Shown here: positions 5,825 to 10,989 of the stretch, in pieces
Layout of the letters: each line of letters starts with the position of its first letter
Position numbering within the stretch: the stretch's first letter is position 1
Assembly (NCBI GenBank): GCA_017477035.1
Contig: JAFUXW010000015.1
Span: forward strand, 1 to 10,989
Source of the DNA: Alphaproteobacteria bacterium
Lineage (GTDB): Bacteria > Pseudomonadota > Alphaproteobacteria > RF32 > CAG-239
Reading direction: 5' to 3'
Length of the DNA: 10,989 nt
Translations under genes and position numbers: made by a program
The notes under the pieces: model-generated
The model's input: only the letters and a program-made list of their open reading frames with translations
Told to the model about the DNA's origin: nothing
Database searches by the model: none

Positions 5825-7663
5825 GTGTCAGCCGGATATAATGCAAATGACAACAATAAGAAAGAATTAGCCCGTAAACATATCGAAGAGGCATTATCTC
5901 AGAATAATTATGATAGGGCCATAAATATGCTTTGCAATTATTTGCAAAAGTATGACTACGCCAATGAGGATATAAAATACGCATTGAATATTTTTAATAA
6001 AATTTTTGAAAAAAGAAAAAAACACGATTTGCCCGTGAAGTTCTATAATGAATTTGCGTATGTTTGCATAATGTTACTGAAAAATAATTCTTCGAAAATG
6101 TCGAGCAGAGATATTAATGTTACTTGTGATAATATAATTTATCTTTTGGAAGAATCAAAACTTATTTATGCAAATTCTCCGATTCCGTACTTGTATTTTG
6201 CTCGTTTTTATAAACTTAATCTTGATGCCAAAATCTTGCGTGGGTTAGACAGCAATAAGTTGGCAGAAGAATATTATAATATGGCTATTAGTCACGGTAG
6301 TGAAGTTGCCATAGAAGAATATAAAAATTACATCAATACCAGAAATGCTTTTACTTCGTTTGATTTTATAAATGCCGATAAAAACCTTAATAAAATTGCC
6401 GAATCTATTGTAAATAATGCAGATAAAAGCCATTTTTCCGTAATTCTGCACGGGCCTGAAGGCAGTGGTAAAAATCGTTTTGCTCAGTATCTCGCAACCG
6501 AACTTTGCGAACATATGAAACAGCAACAACGCAGCGCCTCGGTTTGTCATATTGATGCTTTGAATATTAACAATGCATTTGAAAAAATAAAACCGGAAAC
6601 CAGATTGGTAATTGTCAGAGATGAATACGGGCTGATTTTTAAGGATGCCAAGTATTGCTATAAATTAGCAAACATATTAAAAGCACAAACAATAAATATC
6701 GTGCTGATAATCAATGATATAAGTATATTGCCGAGAGATTTTATTTCGCAATTTTTATTTAAAATTAAATTCGGATATATGAACGATGAACAGGAAGAAG
6801 CCGCATATGAGTTATTTTTCAAAAATCCTGCTCCGAATGAACTTAAGCGTATCAGCGGATTGGTTATAGATGATTTTGCCCGCATTGCAAAGCAAGCTCA
6901 ATATCTGAATATTAATAATACTCCTGATATAATAGGACTTATAAAAGAAGAATTGAAAATTAAGTTCGGCGGTAACGAATATATTAAACCTCTTACCGAA
7001 TTTGATACCGGATTGATAAATTGTGATGTAAATGTAGCTTCTTTAATTGAAAAACTCAAACATTATGATAATGAGAATCCGTTTTCTATTTTGATTTATG
7101 GTCCTCCGGGAACCGGAAAAAGCTATTTTTTACGTTATTTGGCACAAACGATAGGTCTTAACACCGTAGAAAAGAAGCCGGCAGAGTTATTTTCCAAATA
7201 TCAGGGACAACCTTCCAAAAATGTTTTGGAAATGTTTGAAGAAGCGCAGGAAAAAGATGCTATGCTGATTATTGATGAGGTGGAAGGTATTATATCCGAA
7301 CGTAAGGAAGATCGGGGCGATAACAAATGGAAAAGCGATATGACTAACACTTTTCTATCGGCAATGGAAAGTTGTGTAATACCATTTTGTGGGACTTCAA
7401 ATCACTTAAACAAGATAGATAAAGCAACTTTACGTCGATTTGTGTTTAAATTGCATTTCGATTATTTAACACCGCAACAATCACGCTATGCTTTTGAAAA
7501 GATTTTCGGATTGATGGCTCCGTTAGAACTTTCCGAAATGCACAATCTTACCAGCGGTGATTTTTCGGTAGTCAAGAAAAAGGCACTCATCTTAGGTTGC
7601 TTGGATGACGCCGATACATTGTTAAATATGCTCAAAGACGAACTCAAAAACAAAGAATTGTAA
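5825..7663 (+). CDS. Tandem AAA+ ATPase with helical-repeat N-terminus; first module degenerate
   Basis: This 612-residue protein shows no membrane segment. Residues about 1-180 are helical, with TPR/Sel1-like stretches (HIEEALSQNNYDRAINML; AEEYYNMAISHG). The first ATPase module has HGPEGSGKN (209-217), where Asn replaces the Ser/Thr of Walker A; its LVIVRDE (261-267) resembles Walker B. The second has a canonical Walker A, GPPGTGKS (426-433), Walker B MLIIDE (480-485), sensor-1 Asn526 (GTSN) and Arg537-Arg538 (LRRF) as likely arginine finger. The matching place in module one is Ser-Gln (308-309). I infer a Cdc48/SpoVK-like AAA remodeler whose second module hydrolyses ATP; the target is unknown. 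The start is taken as GTG 5825 because GAGAGAG (5810-5816) lies 8 bases upstream; a TTG at 5801 would overlap the prepilin peptidase end but lacks a ribosome site. It is probably co-transcribed with that gene. Confidence 0.8.
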   Translation: MSAGYNANDNNKKELARKHIEEALSQNNYDRAINMLCNYLQKYDYANEDIKYALNIFNKIFEKRKKHDLPVKFYNEFAYVCIMLLKNNSSKMSSRDINVTCDNIIYLLEESKLIYANSPIPYLYFARFYKLNLDAKILRGLDSNKLAEEYYNMAISHGSEVAIEEYKNYINTRNAFTSFDFINADKNLNKIAESIVNNADKSHFSVILHGPEGSGKNRFAQYLATELCEHMKQQQRSASVCHIDALNINNAFEKIKPETRLVIVRDEYGLIFKDAKYCYKLANILKAQTINIVLIINDISILPRDFISQFLFKIKFGYMNDEQEEAAYELFFKNPAPNELKRISGLVIDDFARIAKQAQYLNINNTPDIIGLIKEELKIKFGGNEYIKPLTEFDTGLINCDVNVASLIEKLKHYDNENPFSILIYGPPGTGKSYFLRYLAQTIGLNTVEKKPAELFSKYQGQPSKNVLEMFEEAQEKDAMLIIDEVEGIISERKEDRGDNKWKSDMTNTFLSAMESCVIPFCGTSNHLNKIDKATLRRFVFKLHFDYLTPQQSRYAFEKIFGLMAPLELSEMHNLTSGDFSVVKKKALILGCLDDADTLLNMLKDELKNKEL

Positions 7664-7682
7664 AAAAATTTTGCTTTGCTTA

Positions 7683-7737
7683 TTGACTTTGAAAATTTGC
7701 AACACTAACTAACTATTAGTTTTAGTTTAAACAATTT
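7683..7737 (+). promoter_or_regulatory. groESL upstream region, possible promoter and imperfect dyads
   Basis: Between the AAA gene stop and groES lie about 88 AT-rich bases. TTGACT at 7683-7688 is a good -35 box, but the bases 17 downstream (TAACTA, 7706-7711) are a poor -10. A heat-shock-like reading (CTTTGAAA at 7687-7694) is equally unproven. AACTA-T-TAGTT (7711-7721) and the 8-base palindrome GTTTAAAC (7725-7732) give local dyad symmetry. The CIRCE operator (TTAGCACTC-N9-GAGTGCTAA) bound by HrcA is absent. Confidence 0.3.
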
Positions 7738-7739
7738 AT

Positions 7740-7754
7740 GGAGTCAAAAAAACG
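7740..7754 (+). promoter_or_regulatory. groES ribosome-binding site and unusual ACG initiation site
   Basis: GGAG (7740-7743) lies 8 bases upstream of ACG (7752-7754), the spacing expected for an initiation codon. The codon after ACG begins the standard GroES sequence Asn-Ile-Lys-Pro-Leu-His-Asp. The frame is closed by TAA at 7728-7730, and no ATG, GTG or TTG lies between that stop and the ACG. The ATG at 7738-7740 is in another frame and overlaps the GGAG. Confidence 0.7.
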
Positions 7755-8039
7755 AACATTAAACCATTACACGATAAGGTTTTAGTTAAACGTGTTGATG
7801 AAGAAACCAAAACAGCAGGCGGAATTATAATTCCGGATAATGCTCAAGAAAAGCCGTCTGAAGGAGTAGTCGAGGCTGTTGGCAACGGCTTTAGAACCGA
7901 AGATGGCAAAATTTTACCGATGTCCGTAAAAGTAGGAGATCGGGTGTTGTTCGCCAAGTGGGGAGGAACAGAAATTAAAGTGGGCGGAGAATCTCGCTTG
8001 ATTATTAAAGAATCAGATATATTGGCAGTAGTTGAATAA
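7752..8039 (+). CDS. groES: GroES co-chaperonin (10 kDa), apparent ACG start
   Basis: This is the 95-residue lid of the GroEL folding chamber; seven copies cap the GroEL ring in the cytoplasm during ATP-driven folding. After the start codon it reads NIKPLHDKVLVKRVDE, then TKTAGGIIIPDNAQEKPSEG, which is the mobile loop with its hydrophobic GGIII contact to GroEL. VVEAVGNG, VKVGDRVLFAKWGGTEIK and the ending ESDILAVVE are all standard GroES features. Length is normal (family about 95-97), with no internal stop or frameshift. The oddity is the start: the codon aligned with the family's Met is ACG at 7752, with GGAG 8 bases upstream, and no usual start exists in this frame. It is a genuine non-canonical start, a point mutation, or a sequence error. 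groEL follows 11 bp later in the same operon. Confidence 0.92.
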   Translation, partial: TNIKPLHDKVLVKRVDEETKTAGGIIIPDNAQEKPSEGVVEAVGNGFRTEDGKILPMSVKVGDRVLFAKWGGTEIKVGGESRLIIKESDILAVVE

Positions 8040-8050
8040 GAGGAAATAAA

Positions 8051-9691
8051 ATGGCAGCAAAAGATATTAAATTTGGAACCGACGCTCGTAGCAAAATGCT
8101 TAAAGGCGTGGAAACATTGGCTAAAACAGTGAAAGTTACGTTAGGTCCTAAAGGGCGTAATGTTATGCTTGATAAGTCTTACGGTGCTCCGAAGCTTACA
8201 AAAGATGGTGTTTCGGTTGCTAAAGAAGTAGTTCTTTCCGATAAATTCGAGAATATGGGGGCGCAATTAATTAAAGAAGTTGCACAGAAAACAGCAGATA
8301 AGGCCGGAGATGGAACAACAACGGCGACAGTCTTAGCCGAATGCATTATTCGCGAAGGTTGTAAAGCAGTTGCTGCCGGAATGAATCCGCAAGATGTAAA
8401 ACGCGGTATTGATATGGCAGTTTCTGCCGTGGTTGAAGATGTAAAATCACGTTCAAAAGCTGTGCAATCTTCGGCAGAAATTGCCCAAGTCGGCACAATT
8501 TCAGCTAATGGTGATACCACAATCGGCGAATATTTAGCAAAAGCTATGGAGAAAGTCGGCAATGAAGGTGTTATCACTGTTGAAGATGCCAAAGGTTTGG
8601 AAACAGAACTCGACGTGGTTGAGGGTATGCAGTTTGATCGTGGCTACCTTTCTCCGTATTTTGTAACCAATCCTGAAAAGATGAATTGTGAATTTGATAA
8701 TCCGTTTATTTTGCTTTATGACAAGAAAATTTCTAATTTACAGCCGATGATTTCAATTTTGGAAGCAATTGTTCAGTCTGGTCGCGCATTGGTGATTATT
8801 GCGGAAGATATTGAAGGCGAGGCTTTGGCAACTTTGGTTGTTAACAGAATCCGCGGCGGTTTGAAAGTTTGTGCGGTTAAGGCTCCGGGCTTTGGTGACA
8901 GACGTAAGGCAATGTTGCAAGATATTGCTACTTTGACCGGCGGACAGGTTATTTCTGATGAACTTGGTATGAAGATAGAAAATGTTACTTTGGATATGCT
9001 TGGTACGGCAAAACGCGTTGAAATTACCAAAGATGATACCACAATCATTGATGGAGCTGGCAATAAAGAGGATATTGCCGGAAGAGCTGCGCAAATTCGT
9101 CAGGAAATAAGCCAGACAACTTCTGATTATGACCGCGAAAAATTACAAGAGCGTTTAGGAAAACTTTCCGGCGGTGTTGCCGTTATTAAAGTTGGCGGAG
9201 CTTCCGAAGTTGAAGTTAAGGAAAGAAAAGATAGAATAGATGACGCTTTGCATGCAACACGAGCCGCAGTTCGTGAAGGTATTGTTGCCGGAGGTGGTGC
9301 GGCATTGTTATATGCAACAAAAGCATTGGAAAGTTTGAAGACGAATAATCAAGATCAGAATGTCGGTATTGATATTATTCGCAAAGCCTTACAAGCTCCG
9401 ATTCGGCAAATTGCGGAAAATGCCGGTGTTGATGGTGCAGTTATAGCCGGAAAATTGTTAGAAAGCAAAGATTATAACTATGGTTATAATGCACAAAGCG
9501 GTGAATTTACGGATATGCTCAAGACCGGTATTGTTGACCCTACAGAAGTGGTTCGGACTGCATTGCAAGATGCAGCTTCCGTTGGTGGTTTGCTTATAAC
9601 TACCGAAGCAATGGTAACTGAAATTCCGGAGAAAGAATGTAATTGCCACGGCGGCGCTGAAGGTGCAGCCGGTATGGGCGGCATGTATTAA
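8051..9691 (+). CDS. groEL: GroEL chaperonin (60 kDa)
   Basis: This 546-residue subunit forms the double-ring ATP-driven folding machine that works with GroES. It is complete and colinear with E. coli GroEL: MAAKDIKFG start, LGPKGRNV nucleotide-binding loop (31-38), GDGTTTATVLAE (86-97) with Asp87, apical domain with KAPGFGDRRKAMLQDIA (277-293), and catalytic Asp398 in RIDDALHATRAA, followed by GIVAGGG (410-416). AGAGGA (8039-8044) lies 6 bases before the ATG. The C-terminal tail is unusual: instead of a long Gly-Gly-Met repeat it reads EKECNCHGGAEGAAGMGGMY, with Cys530, Cys532 and His533. The wording of the body fits alphaproteobacteria. It is co-transcribed with groES and followed by a strong terminator. 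Confidence 0.98.
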   Translation: MAAKDIKFGTDARSKMLKGVETLAKTVKVTLGPKGRNVMLDKSYGAPKLTKDGVSVAKEVVLSDKFENMGAQLIKEVAQKTADKAGDGTTTATVLAECIIREGCKAVAAGMNPQDVKRGIDMAVSAVVEDVKSRSKAVQSSAEIAQVGTISANGDTTIGEYLAKAMEKVGNEGVITVEDAKGLETELDVVEGMQFDRGYLSPYFVTNPEKMNCEFDNPFILLYDKKISNLQPMISILEAIVQSGRALVIIAEDIEGEALATLVVNRIRGGLKVCAVKAPGFGDRRKAMLQDIATLTGGQVISDELGMKIENVTLDMLGTAKRVEITKDDTTIIDGAGNKEDIAGRAAQIRQEISQTTSDYDREKLQERLGKLSGGVAVIKVGGASEVEVKERKDRIDDALHATRAAVREGIVAGGGAALLYATKALESLKTNNQDQNVGIDIIRKALQAPIRQIAENAGVDGAVIAGKLLESKDYNYGYNAQSGEFTDMLKTGIVDPTEVVRTALQDAASVGGLLITTEAMVTEIPEKECNCHGGAEGAAGMGGMY

Positions 9692-9708
9692 TACATTTAG
9701 CATATCAT

Positions 9709-9749
9709 AAAAAATCCTCTATTCTTAAGTGAATAGGGGATTTTTTGTT
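9709..9749 (+). terminator. Rho-independent terminator of groESL
   Basis: A 16-bp stem, AAAAAATCCTCTATTC (9709-9724) against GAATAGGGGATTTTTT (9731-9746), contains a single G-T wobble pair. The loop is TTAAGT and the 3' arm ends in six Ts. The A run on the 5' arm means it could also terminate transcription from the other strand, but no minus-strand gene ends here. Confidence 0.9.
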
Positions 9750-9818
9750 GCAATTCAAATTATCTTCTTAATAAAAAAATAACGCTTGCATGATACGATG
9801 CGAGTAAGGTGTTTGGTA

Positions 9819-10982
9819 ATGAACGACTATGATTTTTTACATCAGGCTCTTGAGCAGGCGTTTTTGCATCCGATAGTTTTTTCTGCTAACGGTGTGTCAA
9901 TGGTTGATTATAGCAATTTGACGGATTGTCTGCGTTTTAATGATAATTTGCATCATTTGATTTTACCTTATCCGCTTTCGAATGAAAGCATAAAAAAGTA
10001 TGCTGCTTTATCGGAAAAAGCAGTCAAACAAAGACATAATGTTCAATTGTATGACGAATATAAGATATACAAACATTTTATGGGTGAAAATACGATTGTT
10101 CCGACTAATTACCCTGAAACTCAAAGTATGTGTGAATTGCTAAATTTGCCAGAATTGAGCAGGCAAGCCGCGCAACGAAAGAAAGTGTCGGCCACCATTT
10201 TCCCAAGCAATTTTATGTCGGAATGTCCGAATCTTTTCGAGCAATACCGGATATTGGCTCATCGTGCAGAAGAATATTTGCAAGCAAATCTGCAGGCTTA
10301 TAATTTGACACTGATAAATGATTTTGCCCTAACTTATAAAAAAATTATAAAGAAATTTAATATTTCAGATTTTATTTTATGGATTAATAAAAAACGATTC
10401 CGTTACTACCTTAATGAAGCGGCCCAATTGTTAAAATCTCATCAGGTAATTTCGGTCGAATTTTACGAAAATCACCCGTTTTATGGTGAAAAATATGACA
10501 TTGCTCATTATAAAATTATGCAATGCAAAAATAATCTGAAACAACTTTTATTCTTATTGCAGAAGATGTCACATGAACCACAATTGTTAAGCTTGGCACA
10601 AAGGTTGTTGGCAGATAAAAAAATTTATAATGATATGTTTGTTAAATATCGTAATTTGCATAAGGTCGAAAATGTGTTAACAGCTTCATCTGTATTACAT
10701 AACTTGCAAAATGCCTTTAATAAATACTCATTATTGCTTTATTTGGAGGGAGTGCAATTTGCTTTTGAAAATAAGTATTTGGTAGAAATGCCTGTTAAGA
10801 ATCAGCCTCCTTTACCGACGATATCTCCGCAAAATGAAATCAAAAAAATAAGCAAAATAGTAGAGGAAAGCAAAAAAATAATTCCGGTTTCGGGTAAAAT
10901 ATCTCAAATATACACGCAGGCAATTAAGGACTATAAGGATGCAATTCAAAAACTCAGTGCATCTTTAGATAAATCTCTTTGA
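9819..10982 (+). CDS. Hypothetical helix-rich protein, family not recognised
   Basis: I do not recognise this 387-residue protein. The start at ATG 9819 (MNDYDFLHQALEQAF) is chosen because TAAGG (9805-9809) lies 9 bases upstream; a TTG at 9786 and an ATG at 9798 in the same frame lack such a site. No signal peptide or clear membrane helix is seen; the most hydrophobic stretches (NKYSLLLYLEGVQFAF, LKQLLFLLQKM) look like buried or amphipathic helices. The protein is rich in Lys, Asn, Leu and Tyr. A Pro-rich hinge (PVKNQPPLPTISPQ, about 325-338) separates the main body from a Lys/Ser-rich helical C-terminus (about 339-387), which may be a coiled coil. It contains no recognisable nucleotide-binding or metal motif. 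It lies alone behind the groESL terminator with no clear promoter. The stop TGA is at 10980-10982, so the gene is complete. Confidence 0.75.
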   Translation: MNDYDFLHQALEQAFLHPIVFSANGVSMVDYSNLTDCLRFNDNLHHLILPYPLSNESIKKYAALSEKAVKQRHNVQLYDEYKIYKHFMGENTIVPTNYPETQSMCELLNLPELSRQAAQRKKVSATIFPSNFMSECPNLFEQYRILAHRAEEYLQANLQAYNLTLINDFALTYKKIIKKFNISDFILWINKKRFRYYLNEAAQLLKSHQVISVEFYENHPFYGEKYDIAHYKIMQCKNNLKQLLFLLQKMSHEPQLLSLAQRLLADKKIYNDMFVKYRNLHKVENVLTASSVLHNLQNAFNKYSLLLYLEGVQFAFENKYLVEMPVKNQPPLPTISPQNEIKKISKIVEESKKIIPVSGKISQIYTQAIKDYKDAIQKLSASLDKSL

Positions 10983-10989
10983 TTTTTAC

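Noticed and set aside
5682..5984. Minus-strand frame across the prepilin peptidase/AAA junction, and other minus-strand frames inside the AAA gene (6245-6550, 6658-6885)
   Set aside because: They are opposite well-supported coding regions, without family resemblance or ribosome sites.
7734..7736. ATT at 7734 as an alternative groES start
   Set aside because: It has no ribosome site upstream and would place the GGAG inside the coding region; the ACG at 7752 is at the family's Met position with proper spacing.
7664..7751. CIRCE/HrcA operator upstream of groES
   Set aside because: The CIRCE half-sites are not present; the short dyads here have a different sequence.
8179..9703. Several minus-strand open frames inside groEL
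   Set aside because: They lie entirely opposite a highly conserved gene and encode no recognisable protein; they result from codon bias.

Overview
The window comes from a low-GC, Gram-negative bacterium, most likely an alphaproteobacterium with an anaerobic or host-gut lifestyle. The lineage call is an inference. It rests on GroEL wording typical of alphaproteobacteria, a TolA C-terminal domain of the alphaproteobacterial type, a tolQRA cluster (so there is an outer membrane), a stand-alone rubrerythrin (an oxygen-defence protein of anaerobes), and a tannase-like hydrolase fragment as found in plant-fibre gut communities. No mobile element, CRISPR array, tRNA or rRNA is visible. The window is almost fully coding, with no gene-free stretch longer than about 170 bases.

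Layout. Bases 1-606 hold the 3' end of an alpha/beta-hydrolase that resembles subtype-B tannases but seems to lack the usual catalytic Asp and His. A good sigma70-type promoter (657-685) drives a rubrerythrin (721-1260), which ends at a strong hairpin terminator (1275-1308). Directly behind it is a polytopic GT-C type glycosyltransferase (1323-2720). It converges, 5 bp apart, on a minus-strand operon tolQ-tolR-tolA (4945 down to 2726), the inner-membrane motor of the Tol-Pal envelope system. From the divergent region 4946-5097 a plus-strand pair starts: a type IV prepilin peptidase without the zinc/methyltransferase domain (5098-5811), then 13 bp later a large protein with a helical-repeat N-terminus and two AAA+ modules (5825-7663), of which the first looks degenerate.

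The groES-groEL operon follows (7752-9691) and ends at a strong terminator (9709-9749). The groES body is intact, but it has no ATG, GTG or TTG start. The codon where Met should be is ACG, eight bases after a GGAG ribosome-binding sequence. This is the most striking observation in the window. The last gene (9819-10982) encodes a helix-rich 387-residue protein that I do not recognise.

Functionally the window is mostly housekeeping: protein folding (GroES/GroEL), envelope energy transduction (TolQRA), peroxide defence (rubrerythrin) and surface glycan or lipid modification (GT-C enzyme). The less usual parts are the prepilin peptidase/tandem-AAA pair, the tannase-like fragment, the groES start and the Cys/His-bearing tail of GroEL. 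I saw no clear undescribed multi-gene system. The prepilin peptidase/AAA pair is the nearest candidate.
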